From Paralithodes platypus (Eukaryota > Arthropoda > Malacostraca > Decapoda > Lithodidae), in assembly GCA_032716605.1 (NCBI GenBank), contig CM064509.1:38784924-38848923 (forward strand): 64,000 bases of DNA. Direction: 5' to 3'. The notes beneath the pieces were generated by a model. The model worked only from the letters and a program-made list of their open reading frames with translations, was not told the DNA's origin and searched no databases. Numbering within the stretch: the stretch's first letter is position 1; every line of letters begins with the position of its first letter. The translations under genes were made by a program, and so were the position numbers. Below, in pieces: positions 21,563-33,596 of the stretch.

Positions 21563-23317
21563 ATATAAGAACATAAGAACATAAGAAAATGGGAGTCTGC
21601 AGAAAGCCGATTGGCCTAAGCAAGGCAGATCCCTGTCCCACACAACCCCAATTACAAAGCCCAATTATAGGCTCAACACTCTAATACCCTGAGGATCATC
21701 TTACCAAAACGGTTAGAGATTAACGCAGGATTACGGGGGTCTGCAGAGCGCTGATTGGCCCAACCCTGCTGATCCCCCTTCACACCCAACCCTTCTCGTC
21801 CATATGCTTATCCAATTTTATCTTAAAGCTCCCTATCGTTTTTAATCCCACTATAGCACTTGGTAGTCCATTCCACCCATCTACAACTCTGTTACCAAAC
21901 CAATATTTGCCTATATCTTTTCTGAAACGAAATTTATCTAATTTGAAACCATTGGTACGAGTTCTTTCGCTATCACTGAGCTTTAGTACATTTGTCATGT
22001 CCCCTTTGTTAATCCCACTAACCCACTTGAACACCTCTATCATATCCCCTCTAACTCTGCGTCTCTCTAACGAATGTAAGCCTAATTTCTTCAACCTTTC
22101 TTTATACGAAAGATTTCTAATATTATGGATCATTTTTGTCATTCTACGTTGTACTCTCTCCAATGAATCTATGTCCATTCTGTAATAAGGACACCAAAAT
22201 TGAACAGCATAATCCATATGGGGTCTCACTAATGACAAGTAAAGTTTTAAGATAACATCAGCAGTTCTGTTACTCACACTCCTTGAGATGAACCCGAGAA
22301 TCCTGTTTGCCTTGTTTCGAACGCTTATACACTGTTGTCTAGGCTTCAAATCATTGCTAACAAACACACCTAGATCTTTCTCACAATTCGAGTTTTCTAA
22401 TTCCACATTAGCTAGTTTATATTTAACATTTGTATGCATCTTCCCTATCTTTAATACCTTGCATTTGTCAATGTTAAACTTCATCTGCCAATTTACTGAC
22501 CATTCGTGTAAGGTATCTACAGGTAGATCCCTTTGGAGGCACTCTATATCTCTATCAATTGTTCTCCCCATTTTGGTATCGTCTGCAAATTTACTTATCC
22601 TACTAGTTATACCTAAATCAAGGTCATTTATGTATATAACAAACAACAGAGGACCTAATACAGATCCCTGGGGGACACCACTTTTGACTGCTCCCCATTC
22701 TGACTTCGTACCATTTATGCTGACTCTCTGCTTCCTACCAATTAGCCATGACCTAATCCATCCCAACAACGCCCCACCTATTCCATGCGCCTCAACCTTT
22801 CTCATCAATCTCTCATGGGGGACTCTGTCGAAAGCTTTACTGAAATCTAAATATATTATATCATATGACTTGTCATTATCTACTGCTTCATATACCTCTG
22901 AGAAAAAAACTAAGCAAATTAGTAAGGCAAGAACGTCCCTGAGTGAATCCATGCTGAGAAGAATTTATTAAATTAAATGTATCTAAGTGGTTTCTAATTT
23001 TACTAGCAATAATTGACTCTAGTAGCTTTCCTATGATTGATGTAAGACTAATGGGACGGTAATTGGATGCTATTGGTTTGTCACCTTTTTTGAAGATCGG
23101 AACTACGTTTGCAAGCTTCCAAGCTTCTGGAACTATACCTGTCTCCAATGACTTGTTAAATAAAAATGTTAATGGGTAACTTAACTCATCCCTACATTCT
23201 TTTAATACTCTAGCATATACCTCATCAGGACCAGGCGATTTATGAGGTTTCAGTCTGTCAATTTCCTTAAGCACATCATTTCTACTTATAGTAACCGTAC
23301 TTAACCTATTTTCTATA
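21563..23317 (-). mobile_element. CR1-like LINE with octamer tail, copy 1, inserted in SGNH-LINE copy A
   Basis: Minus-strand insertion, 5'-truncated. Its 3' end is a (TTCTTATG)n tail read as ATAAGAACATAAGAACATAAG at 21563. Eight-base 3' repeats are characteristic of the CR1 clade. The same family is at 44458-46658. The host sequence resumes cleanly at GTTGAAATTGATAG (23322). Confidence 0.8.
21780..23317 (-). pseudogene. CR1-like LINE RT ORF with one frameshift
   Basis: Two minus-strand frames make one RT protein. The upstream part (to about 22920) holds KSPGPDEVYARVLKEC, NYRPISLTSI and QHGFTQGRSCLTNLLS. The downstream part (21780-22920) starts SEVYEAVDND, then YLDFSKAFDRVPHERL, SGVPQGSVLGPLLFVIYIND, catalytic FADD (22578-22589), EKDLGVFVSNDLK and the C-terminal WFGNRVVDGWNGLP. 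The break lies in a run of seven A (22913-22919); the sister copy at 44775 has six. So this is a one-base homopolymer slip, real or from sequencing. 5' truncation removes the endonuclease. Confidence 0.8.
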
Positions 23318-23685
23318 CTATGTTGAAATTGATAGAATATTGGCTCATTGACAGAAAGCAAAGAGTAGTCATAAACGGTAAAGCATCCAAATGGATCAAT
23401 GTAAGTAGCGGGGTACCCCAGGGATCGGTACTGGGGCCAGTTCTTTTCCTAATTTACATTAACGATATAGATGAGGGTCTCACCTGTACAATCTCAAAGT
23501 TTGCTGACGATACAAAAATTGCAAATAGCGTACTCTCAAATGAACATGTTGAAGATATGCAACATAATCTAGATAAGTTATTAAGTTGTCACATTGGGCT
23601 GAAATTTGGCAAATGTGTTTCAATGCGGATACATGTAAAGTAGGCTACTCCATATCTGAAACCGAAATGAGAAAGCAAACTATTC

Positions 23686-23724
<39 letters not shown>

Positions 23725-24650
23725 TCTTTATTCCAGACACAGAAGTTAAATACAGTATAAATACAGTACGACCTAATGGTCCATATCACATACACTTCTC
23801 GTGAGAGCACAGGTAATATACACAAAAATATATTAATCAAGAAACAGTAAAATAAAATATACAGTATTTACTGAATGGCATAATAAAGCACATATATATC
23901 ACATTTTGTCACAATATAACACAGATAGGCTAATTAAGGCTATTGCTCAATGTTGGTTAACACCTATTGCACAGTTCATTGCTCAGAGTTCAATTAGACC
24001 TTTATAATTATTACAGTACATACTATGTGTGCAGCAGCTTCTGCCAGTGAGATATAATACGGGATTCATAGATATGATCACTAGACCAAAGAGCTACAAT
24101 CAGCGTGTTACTGGAGGAATTGCACTCAGCTTAAGAGAGTAGACCGAGAAACTGATTTGGGAGTAACAATATTGAGTAACCTAAAACCGAGTCAACAATG
24201 TTCAGTAGTTGTAAAGAAGGCAAACAAAATAATTGGCTTTATAGGCAGGTAATTTGAGCAAAAATCCGAAGATGTAATCCTAACTCTTTGCAATTCTTTA
24301 GTCCGCCCTCTCCTGGAATATTGCGTTCAATCCTGGTGCCCTTACTACCAAAAAGATATAGACAAGCTAGAACGAGTTCAAAGTAGAGTTACCAAAATTA
24401 TACCTTGCCTAAAGAACAAACCATACGAGGAGCATCTTAGATAATTAAATCTATTTCCTTTAACCCAGTGCAGATTAAGAGGCGACTTAATTCAAGTGTT
24501 CAAAATACTCAAAGGCATCGACAATATGAACTGTAATAAATATTTCACTATCGACCAATCAAATTACATGCGGGGGAATGGTTGCAAAATTATTGGTAAA
24601 TGTTTGTCCCAGGGAAGTCTTCCCTTTCCATTTTTCCCTTACCCACTCTA
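23318..24650 (+). pseudogene. SGNH-type LINE ORF2, copy A, RT core and C-terminus
   Basis: Resumes after the first insertion with MLKLIEYWLIDRKQRVVING, SGVPQGSVLGPVLFLIYIND and SKFADDTKIANSV (FADD catalytic site), then stops near 23643. After the second insertion (23686-24118) the C-terminal half is recognisable only with many stops and frame changes. Nucleotide similarity to copy B (for example GGCGACTTAATTCAAGTG near 24481) continues to about 24600, beyond which a stretch present in B is missing. Confidence 0.75.
23686..24118 (-). mobile_element. LINE 3' tail with (ATT)n, copy 1, inserted in SGNH-LINE copy A
   Basis: Minus-strand fragment whose 3' end is (AAT)n as read on + (23687-23722). 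It includes GTCTGGAATAAAGAA-type text and the RT C-terminal nucleotides CTTTGGTCTAGTGATCATA. The longer sister copy is at 49241-49954 (+). Host sequence resumes with TGCACTCAGCTTAAG. Confidence 0.75.
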
Positions 24651-24974
24651 AACTACTGTTTGGACATTTGACCATCAGTCAAGGGCAAGCAGCCTTGAGG
24701 GGTCATTGAACCTATTGTTGCTTGATTTCTGGGATAGACCCAGGAGAGGCTATAGGCGTTTGATAAGGAGTCGCTGGAACTCCTGTTTCATTTGCTTGGC
24801 CTATCTTACTGATTTTCTTTGTGCCTCACTTACACTAAGAGTAATCCAGCTCGCTCCCACAAACACCTCCTCCTCCTATCTACTTCACTACACTAAGCAT
24901 GCACACCACACTTCCTTCTTCCACAAAAATTATGAACAATAGCCAACCTCGGAGTCCCCGGAAGGGGGGGGGGG

Positions 24975-25466
24975 GGATTTCTGCGCTGTTTTCTCTCCCC
25001 TAATTCTAATAACTATTCAAAATTCTTTGACCATCTAACTTTTAAAGAGGAACACACTCTATACATCTCTCCTTCTGCAGAATTCTCCATCTTAGGAGAT
25101 TTCAATGTTTACCACAGCCAAATAGCTCTCCTCTCATCTCACTGACCAATCTGGTGAACAAGCCACATCTTTCCTATCCTAAATGACCTAAACAGTTATT
25201 CCAGAAACCTACTCGTATCCCTGACTGCCTTAATTGGAGGTCGGCCCAACAACCTTGACCTATTTCTAACCTCTAATCCTTCTACTTACACTGTAAATCT
25301 TTTCTCTCCATTAGGCTGCTCTGATTACAACTTCATCTCTGTTACCTGTCATATCTCTCTAGTACGGCCATCCGATCCTCCCAGCTGGCGGCGATTGTGA
25401 CACTTTGGTTCTGCCGATTGGGAGTCTCTTCGGCAGTACTTCTTTGATTTCTGTGGACGGGGACCT
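24975..25466 (+). pseudogene. Fragment of the poly-A jockey-like LINE endonuclease region
   Basis: Nucleotides follow the element at 39323-42203: CATCTTAGGAGATTTCAA, GGTGAACAAGCC, TCGGCCCAACA and TCTTCGGCAGTACTTCTTTG all match, with many substitutions and indels. Coding is lost. It ends where the gypsy RT begins (25467). A run of 13 G lies just upstream (24961-24975). Confidence 0.6.
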
Positions 25467-26333
25467 CCTCTGTTGTGCTTGTGAAGAAAAAGGACGGTTC
25501 CACCAGATTTTGTGTAGACTATGGGCACCTCAATGATGCCGCCATAAAGGACACCACTCCACTACCTAGTATCGACGACTCGCTAGACTCTCTTCACGGG
25601 TCCAAATGGTTCACCACGCTCGATCTACAAGCAGCCTACTGGCAAGTTCCAGTATGCAAATAACATCAACAAAAAACTGCTTTCACCACCAGGGTAGGGA
25701 ACCTGTTTGAGTTTTCAACATCCTTCCCTTAATTCTCTCCACAGCCCAGTCACTTTCTCTCGGCTAATGAAGTCTGTACTGAAAAGTATGACCTGGGAAA
25801 TCTGCCTAACCTATCTTGACGACGTGATAGTGTGTGCCAGAACCTAGGACAAGCACCTACAACGTCTTCAAACTGTGTTCGACCGCATCAGAAAGTATGC
25901 CTGAAACTAAAACTCACAAAATGCACACTAGCTCGGGAATCAGTGGGATTCCTAGGCCACATCATAGGCCACCCCTGATCCCAAGAAACTATCCTCCATA
26001 ACTGCCCAAACATCACCAAAGGATGTAAAAGGAGACAGATCATTCTTAGGACTACAGGCATTTAGCAATAATGTTGTCACCATCGCCAAGAAAGAAGAAG
26101 ACTACCAATGGACTCCAGAACGCCACAACGCATTCCAAAACCATAAGGACAAATGTGTAAATGCCCCAACTGTTTCTTTTCTCGATTACACCCAACCTTT
26201 TTCGACTGTACAATAATGTCTCCCTCATCGCCATTGGTGCCGTCCTAGCACAAGTGCATGATGGCAGAGACCACTTATAATAGCGTGTGCTAGTACCACC
26301 TTAAATACCGCCCAGAAGAACTATGCAGCCACA
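25467..26333 (+). pseudogene. Gypsy reverse transcriptase and start of RNase H, decayed
   Basis: VVLVKKKDGSTRFCVDYGHL, then PLPSIDDSLDSL and WFTTLDLQAAYWQVPV (RT motifs with the first catalytic Asp) to a TAA at about 25662. The catalytic YLDD with VIV follows at 25812-25823. RESVGFLGHIIG near 25940 and TTLNTAQKNYAAT (RNase H) just before the LINE insertion are in different frames. This is the typical gypsy order. Confidence 0.8.
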
Positions 26334-26862
26334 CCCTTCTTACAGACCTCACACAAAAAGCTTTTGATGGCATCAATTCAGCTAGGCCACCACATAGAAG
26401 ACTTCTCGTTCCAATTGAAAGTAGTAAAGCTTTTGATACTATCCCCCACCACAACCTTACAAACAAAATTCTGAACGCAAACATGCACATCAACACAAAA
26501 ATATGGCTGGCCTACTATCTAGCAGGCAGATATGCTCATGTAAGATTTGCTGGCCAGTCATCAAACACCAGAAATTTTACAGAGTCCCTCAGGGTTCCAT
26601 CTTGTAACCAACTCTTTTCAATCTATACATGCACGACCAACACATACCCCACTTACCCCAGATACACATAACACTCGCATGTACATATAGAGATGCAAAC
26701 AGAGCCGCAATACTCCTCCAATCGTACCTCAACACACTACACGACTGGCCCATCGCAAATAGACTCAAATTAGCCCCAGCCAAATCTACAGCGACCCTTC
26801 TCACAAACTGGACAGTAGAACATAGTCGACGCATCCCTTGCTTCACCTTAAACAACATCCCT

Positions 26863-26933
<71 letters not shown>

Positions 26934-27770
26934 TTTGGAGTAACATGCAATACAACCATGTCATTTAAATAATATATTTCAAACATAACAAACAAAATGA
27001 CACCAAGACTAAACGCCCTCAAGTCACTTGCCCACACAACATTTGGACACAATATATATACTATCACCACATTATTCAAAGAATATATATGTTCAGTGAT
27101 GGAATATGCTAGCCCTGCTTGGGCCTCTAACCTCTCTGAATCACATCACAACCCCCTACAGACCATACAGATCAAAGCCCTCAAAATAATCACTGGCTGC
27201 AAAGCTACCACACCAACAGACCAACTACACCAGGAAACCAAAGCTCTCAAAATCAATGATCACCTTGATATGAGAGGCACACAGTTCCTCTCCGCAGCTT
27301 CCACAAACCAACACCACCCACTACACTACATGGCAGAACATCCAAACACACCAAGAAATATCAAAACAACACCTAGAACTCGTTATCATACACAAATACT
27401 GTCTACACTCCCGCCATGCCCACTCCAAGCCAGCCTTCAGAAGCATATCCTTACTCAAATCACCCACCGATTCATCCAGTCATTCAAAGACAATACTCAC
27501 TGAAGTCCACTGAAGTTCAGCCCTCAGAAACCCTCCTTTCCCGTGAGGACAGAGTCCACCTGACTAGACTGCGATGTGGGTGCCATCCAGCCCTTCTAAG
27601 TTATTAGAAGAGGCTGGATGACTCCGGCCACTATCAAACGCATTATGGAAGACTGCATAACACATAATCACTTACGCCAACAACAAAACACACACTCCTT
27701 GAGAACTTTGTGGGAAAACCCAGTCTCGGCCATGTCCTTAGGAGCTTGGGGCTGTTCGGCCAGGCAGCCT
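26334..27770 (+). pseudogene. RT fragment of the (TAC)n-tailed LINE
   Basis: Starts within RT: FLTDLTQKAFDGI, PIESSKAFDTIPHHNL, then a degenerate GS-VL box. ANRAAILLQSYLNTLHDWP and ANRLKLAPAKSTATLL follow. A long (CA)n expansion (26868-26930) interrupts the coding region. MTPRLNALKSLAHTTFG, VMEYASPAWASNL and IQIKALKIITGC form the C-terminal domain. Stops and frame changes throughout. The clade is probably jockey- or I-like; I did not resolve it. Confidence 0.7.
26868..26930. repeat. (CA)n microsatellite inside a LINE ORF
   Basis: About 60 bp of uninterrupted CA. It produces spurious Cys-Val frames on the minus strand. Confidence 0.95.
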
Positions 27771-27815
27771 AGGAAAAACTACTACTACTACTACTACTAC
27801 TACTATGCAGCCACA

Positions 27816-29200
27816 AAAAGTGGGTGCCTCAGTGTCATCTGGGCTCTGAACCATTTTAGATCTTTTATCCTGGGTAGCCGAGTAACCATCGTCGCCGACT
27901 ACCAATCCCTTCAGTGGCTACGATGCTCAGAGACCACCATCGCCCTCATCGTTCGTTGACGAGAAACTCTAAAAGAATTCAACTTCAATATCCTCTACTG
28001 ACCCAGCAAACTACATACCATAAACAATTTAGTCTATCCTGAACACCAAACCCCACAGAAAACGTCAGCCAGTCAAGCCACCGACGCGGCACAGAAAATG
28101 TTGCTACAAGCATGAGCGACTAAAACAAAACCAGACTGGATACCCAAGAAGATATATGGCAACCTACAACCCATAGATCAACTCGACACCAAAACAGGCC
28201 ATCTCGCAGTCGATCCACAGACAGCCAAACAACTGTTATAAAATATCCCCGAAGGTAACGGAATCCACCTCGAACAATGCAAGATGTGAAAGTCTTCAAT
28301 TATGTGTACTGGACCACAAATCCAACCACTATCGCCAAACATATCACTGAAGCCTGTTGCATGTGTTGCCAAGGGATAGATAGGACCGAAACACCAGGGT
28401 CGTCAGGAAAAATAACCATTGCCAAACCCTGGTAGCTACTCTCTGTGGACGTGATAGGCCCTATACTAACTAAGTCCAGCCAAAAATACATCATCACATT
28501 CGTAGACACTTACTCCAAGTTTTTCATAGCTTGCCCATCCAAGGAACATTCAGCAATGGCTGTGGCTGAAGCCATGATCAACGATTTTTTCTCATTTTTT
28601 TGGCCTACCTCAAGCACTCCACTCAGACAATGTTCCCGAATTTTCAGGACAAGTTTGGAAGCAATTAAATTAAATCTTTGGGTACAAGATATCTCATTCA
28701 TCTGCATATTGGCCCCAAGGTAATGCCATATACGAAAGAAACCACAAGACCCTAGTTAACCAACGAAGAACCCGTCTTATTGCCCTACCCAAGTCAAGAT
28801 TATCCAGTGGGGGATGAACACTTGCTCTCGCGAAGATGGAGTTACACCTCACGAACGAGTATTCGGGGAAGCCCCACAACTAATGCCCCTCCACCACTTA
28901 GCTCAACTCCCAACGTCTCTTCAAACTTCGACTGAACCTCAAGAATCGACTATGTCACGCCCAACTCTGCCAAGACCTGAAGAACGATGAACCGCCACCA
29001 GAAAACCCTTTCGCCATGGGGAACTGAGTTATTGTTGAAAAACTGCCAATACTCAACAAGTTAGGCCCATGGTACATTTGCCCGTATCAAATTACCAAAG
29101 TTCCAAATCCATTCCATGTCATAGTTAATTATCATGGCAAGTCATGAGTATACTGTAACAGATATGCCAGATTATATAAACCGCTCAATGAATCCAGTAC
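27816..29200 (+). pseudogene. Gypsy RNase H end and integrase, decayed
   Basis: Continues the split RNase H with KSGCLSVIWALNHFR. The zinc-binding segment survives as HITEACCMCCQG (near 28345-28380). The integrase core shows VDVIGPILTKSSQKYI and FVDTYSKFF (28446-28530). A C-terminal GPY/F-like module reads LGPWYICPYQITKVPNPF (near 29060-29120). Several TAG/TGA stops and frameshifts interrupt it. Confidence 0.75.
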
Positions 29201-29215
29201 CGCTAAGCCTTCTTA

Positions 29216-29650
29216 CCCCATAGTTCATGACTAAGCCTACCAAACAGAAAACTGCTATAATCCCTCTGTCACGTTGTTCAAAACCCTGTACCAACCACAT
29301 AAGTCACCCATCTTGTCACCTAAATCAACTCTTCCATCCCAGTCTTTTACTCCTACTTTCACACTCACCCCAAGATCACCACTTCTCAATACCCCTGATA
29401 TCACACACCTGCTCAATCACCCACACATGTCACCCTTCCTAAGCAAACAAAACATCCCTCTATCGTCTAGACCCCCTACCCCAACTAATAAACCAACCTC
29501 TAAAACAATCAAAATAAGAAAAGCCAGAATTCCTAAGACAGTATAATCACAATCAGTGCCCTCCATACTTGCCAAACCATCAACCCGCATTCCATCCCCA
29601 GCTATTCCCTCCACCTCCTTTAAACCAAGTCTAATTCCACACTCTCCTAG
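29216..29650 (+). other. Pro/Ser/Thr-rich open region upstream of the SGNH ORF1
   Basis: An open frame at 29274-29546 translates to a Pro/Ser/Thr-rich, low-complexity sequence (KSPILSPKSTLPSQSFTP). It may be the N-terminal disordered part of the following ORF1, separated by a stop or frame change, or the end of something else. Confidence 0.35.
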
Positions 29651-30598
29651 TACCCCCACCATCTTCAAATCTACCTCTCAACTACCTTTGTAACACTCAA
29701 CGTTGGAGTATCACTAACTCCAATTGTTTCAACTCCAGCATCCACCACCGCCCCAACGTTATCTGCCAGCAATCCAACACCTGCAGTAGCCACTGCAGCA
29801 GATGCTTCTGACGAACCTGAGCCGACATCAAACCAGGACAGCCGCCCTGTTCACCTTAGTCTCTCCCCCACTCCTCGTGCAAGAAGCCTGCTAGCACGAA
29901 CAGTACCAACCCCTCGCCCCCGTTCTAACCACTCCTCTCCCCGACCTGTACGCAGAGTCCCGCCACCACAGGTTTCCGGATTTACACCAGTGAGGAACGG
30001 TGCACGGCCAACGCAGAAAAGGTCTCATCTACCAGTCACAATGTCAAACAGGTTTGAGATCTTGGTAGAGATGGAAGACGAACCAGAAGAGACCAGGCTC
30101 GTTGGGGATTCCATCCTACGAGGACAGGTCGAAGAGTTCTGCGACAGAGTCCCAAATCGACGAAAAAGATTTTGCATCCCAGGAGCTGGACTGGACGACA
30201 TTGTGGAAGCCTTCGAAGATACCACAAAGGATGCAAATGAAAATACCCTTTTTGTCATCCATGCTGGTTCAAATGACATCATGCGCACCAGATCCGAAGA
30301 GTTGATGGAGAAATATCGCAAGATGATCCAGCACTACAAAAACAAGTCAAGGAATATCATAATCTCAGGCATTCTCCCCAAGATCGACGCACCTGACAAA
30401 TTCTACGACAAGGCCTTCAGCACAAATAGCCGACTAAAATATTTGTGTCTGAAGGAAGAAGTTGAATTCATCAACTTCTGGGACAACTTCTACAACCAGC
30501 CTACTCTGTTCGGAAAGGATGGCACTCATCTAAACCCTGTGGGTTCAGCACGCATGGGTCGTCTCCTACTACACGAAGCAGTCCGCAGCCATGGATAA
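29651..30598 (+). CDS. LINE ORF1 with SGNH/GDSL-type esterase domain
   Basis: The frame is open from after a TAG (29648-29650). In-frame ATGs include 30042 (MSNRFEIL). The first ~130 codons are Pro/Ser/Arg-rich and probably disordered or nucleic-acid binding. The hydrolase domain follows: block I GDSI with nucleophile Ser (30110-30112), block III AGSNDI with the oxyanion Asn (30272-30274), and block V DGTH with the Asp-His pair (30518-30529). All catalytic residues are present. Esterase-type ORF1 proteins are known from CR1/L2-group LINEs, where they are thought to act in ribonucleoprotein or membrane association. ORF2 of the same element starts 119 bp downstream. The true start codon is unclear. 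Confidence 0.75.
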   Translation, partial: YPHHLQIYLSTTFVTLNVGVSLTPIVSTPASTTAPTLSASNPTPAVATAADASDEPEPTSNQDSRPVHLSLSPTPRARSLLARTVPTPRPRSNHSSPRPVRRVPPPQVSGFTPVRNGARPTQKRSHLPVTMSNRFEILVEMEDEPEETRLVGDSILRGQVEEFCDRVPNRRKRFCIPGAGLDDIVEAFEDTTKDANENTLFVIHAGSNDIMRTRSEELMEKYRKMIQHYKNKSRNIIISGILPKIDAPDKFYDKAFSTNSRLKYLCLKEEVEFINFWDNFYNQPTLFGKDGTHLNPVGSARMGRLLLHEAVRSHG

Positions 30599-30717
30599 AA
30601 AAACGCCATCCGAGAAGAAGCAGCAGTGACATAAATCATCCAACGCCAAGCAAAAAACAGAGGCAACCGAGGACCACCAGCGATAAGGACCGAAGACAGC
30701 GAGGACCGAGGACAGCC

Positions 30718-33596
30718 ATGAACATAAACGTTGATCCGACAAGAACCAAAAATATTATTAAAGAGCGTTCCGTGAGATCTAAAATAACAAATTTAAAGGT
30801 TTTCTATGCAAACGCTCGTAGCATACGCAATAAATTTTCAGATTTAGAGGAGCTAGTGTTTACAGAAAATTATGATGTGATTGGCATAACAGAATCTTGG
30901 TTCAATACCGAAGATAGATACTTTTTAGCAGAGTATTCACTTCCCGGTTATGTAATGTTTGAGAAAAGCCGAATAAATATAAATGGAGGTGGCGTTTTAC
31001 TTTATATCAAAGAAACTCTTAACCCTACCCTCTTGTCAAAACCTCAAATTGTGAACGTCGACACATCTTTTGTGCTAATAAAGAATAATAAAGGTACAAA
31101 AATAATACTTGCGTTAATATACAGACCTCCAGCTCAATCAGTGCAAACTGACCGAGAAATTTACGAACAAATTGCAGATGTAAGTAACTCACAAGATACC
31201 GTAATTTTTGGCGACTTTAATTTACCTGTGACCAAGTGGGGCGATACTCTTACTTCACACTCCGGACATGACTTGTATACGAACTTGCAAGAGAGTTCGC
31301 TTTATCAATTTGTTCGAACGCCGACCCGTGGTAATAATGTTCTTGACATTGTACTTGCAACAAAAGAAGAATTAATAGAGAATTTGAATGTTGGTGATGA
31401 ATTCAGTAACAGCGACCATCGTACGATAACTTTCACTTTAAAGTTTACTAGTAACGAACCAAATAGTAGCATCGAAAAAGTCCCTAATTTCAAGAAAGCA
31501 AACTTTCATAAACTTAGAGCTATGTTTAAAGAAACTGACTGGAGCTATTTAATTAACAATAACGACATAAATACATCTTGGAAGTTATTCGAAACCACTT
31601 ACCTAAAAGCAGTGCAAGACTGCATACCATCGAAATTACGGCGTCCAGGCCATAATAATAAGCCCAAATGGTGGAATAAAGATATTTTAAACTGCCTGCT
31701 TGCTAAAAAATTTGCTAATGATAGATTAAAATCCTCACAAAATGACGAAGAACGGGTGAAATTTGTAGAGCTACGACGCAAAGCCAAAAAGTTAATTAAG
31801 CAAAGTAAAAAGACCTTAGAGTTACATATTGCGAATCAAAGTAAAACAAACCCGAAAGAATTCTATAGTTATATCAGAAAGAAAAAAGTAGTTACTTCAA
31901 CTGTTGGACCGTTAGTCGATGAAAATGGAGAATACACCAAAGACGAAGTACAAATGAGTAATGCCCTCAATACCTTCTTTGCATCAGTTTTTACAACAGA
32001 AGACCTCAGTGATATCCCTACACCATCGCCGATTCAGATTGATAATTCAGATGTTCTAAGCAATATCACCGTTACAGAGAGAGAAGTATTGAATTGTTTA
32101 GATAAACTCAAGGTAAATAAAACGCCTGGACCTGATACAATCTCGCCTAGAGTTCTAAAGGAAGCTAAGGATGAGCTCTCCAAACCACTGACATTACTAT
32201 TCAATAAATCCTTGCAGTCTGGAACTATGCCTGATCAGTGGAAGATAGCCAACGTAACATCGATATTCAAAAAAGGCAGCAAATCCCTACCCAGTAACTA
32301 TCGTCCAATTAGCTTAACCTCAGTTGTATGTAAAATGCTAGAAACGGTCATAAGAGACAGACTCGTAAATCACTTAGAGGAAAATAACATACTTAAAGAT
32401 ACTCAACACGGCTTTCGTAAAAAACGTTCCTGTTTAACAAACCTCTTAGACTTCTTCCACGATATCCTCAACCTCTACGATGAGAGTAAAGCTGTAGATA
32501 TTATATACCTTGATTTTCAAAAGGCCTTTGACAAAGTTCCCCACAAACGTTTACTGCTAAAACTAAAAGCGCATGGAATACAAGACGGTGTGTTGAAATG
32601 GATAGAAAATTGGCTCAGCGACAGAAAGCAAAGAGTAGTCATAAACGGTAAGGCATCTAAATGGACCAATGTAAGTAGCGGGGTACCCCAGGGATCGGTA
32701 CTAGGACCAATTCTCTTTCTAATTTACATCAACGACATAGATGAGGGTCTCACCTGTACAATCTCAAAATTTGCTGACGATACAAAAATTGCAAATAGCG
32801 TACTCTCAAAAGATCAAGTTGACGATATGCAACACAATCTAGATAAATTGTCACATTGGGCCCAAATTTGGCAAATGAGTTTCAATGCGGATAAATGTAA
32901 AGTACTACATATCGGATACCTAAAGAGAAAGCAAACTATTCGATGAATGGCACTCAGCTTAAGAATGTAAACAGAGAAACCGATCTGGGAGTAACAATAT
33001 CGAGTAACCTAAAACCGAGTCAACAATGTTCAGAAGTTGTTAAGAAGGCAAACAAAATAATTGGCTTTATAGGCAGATCATTTGAGCATAAATCCAAAGA
33101 CGTAATCCTAACCCTTTACAATTCCTTAGTCCGCCCTCTTCTGGAATACTGCGTTCAATGCTGGTGCCCTTATTACCAAAAAGACATAAACAAGCTAGAA
33201 CGAGTTCAACGTAGAGTTACCAAAATGATACCTAGCCTAAAGAACAAACCATACGAAGAGCGTCTTAGAGAATTAAATATATTTTCTTTAACCCAGCGCA
33301 GATTAAGAGGTGACTTAATTCAAGTGTTCAAAATCATCAAAGGCATCGACAATATGAACTGTAGTAAGTACTTCACTATCGACCAATCTAATTACACGCG
33401 GGGAAACGGTTGCAAAATTATTGGTAAATCTTTTAACTCACACGAATCTAAGAATTTCTTCTTCAATCGAGTTGTCAACTTGTGGAATGGGCTTCCCCGA
33501 GACGTTATAGACTGCAGCACCGTTGATTCATTTAAATTCCGCCTAGACAAATATCTCGCATCAAACCCGCGACTGACTGCGTTTGTAAGTGAATAA
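30718..33596 (+). pseudogene. SGNH-type LINE ORF2 (endonuclease-RT), one frameshift
   Basis: ATG at 30718 (MNINVDPTRTKN). EEP endonuclease: YANARSIRN (residues 30-38), GITESW (E59), FGDFNLP and SDH. A linker with KWWNKDI follows. RT: GPDTISPRVLKEA, NYRPISLTSV, HGFRKKRSCLTNL, YLDFQKAFDKVPHKRL, SGVPQGSVLGPILFLIYIND and catalytic FADD (32770-32781). The C-terminal domain is ETDLGVTISSNLK to WNGLPRDVIDC. The protein breaks at codon 742: one T is missing near 32924 compared with copy C, so 30718-32946 and 32943-33596 are in different frames. Otherwise it is intact over about 960 codons. Restoring the base may simply be an assembly correction. Confidence 0.85.

Larger units (their letters stand above)
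19561..24738 (+). mobile_element. SGNH-type LINE, copy A, decayed and split by two insertions
   Basis: Same family as 29651-33815. Retained parts are 19561-21562 (5' region, endonuclease, RT start), 23318-23685 (RT core) and 24119-24738 (RT C-terminus and 3' UTR, ending in the family's TTGTTGCTTGATTTC). It is interrupted at 21563-23317 by an octamer-tailed LINE and at 23686-24118 by another LINE tail, both on the minus strand. Nesting shows copy A is older than both. Confidence 0.8.
26334..27802 (+). mobile_element. 5'-truncated LINE with (TAC)n tail, inserted in the gypsy element
   Basis: Flanked by CTATGCAGCCACA at 26321-26333 and 27803-27815, the RNase H codons split by the insertion. The 3' end is an (ACT)n microsatellite (27779-27802) preceded by LGAWGCSARQPRKN-encoding sequence. 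A minus-strand relative of this tail type is at 57775-58217. Confidence 0.9.
25467..29215 (+). mobile_element. Decayed Ty3/gypsy-type LTR retrotransposon internal region
   Basis: Pieces of RT, RNase H and integrase occur in gypsy order, separated by stops and frameshifts. The element is split at 26333 by a LINE (26334-27802) flanked by a 13 bp duplication. No LTRs are identifiable around it, and gag/protease are absent. Confidence 0.75.

Noticed and set aside
26589..27079. Cys-Val repeat frames on the minus strand
   Set aside because: Produced by the (CA)n microsatellite.
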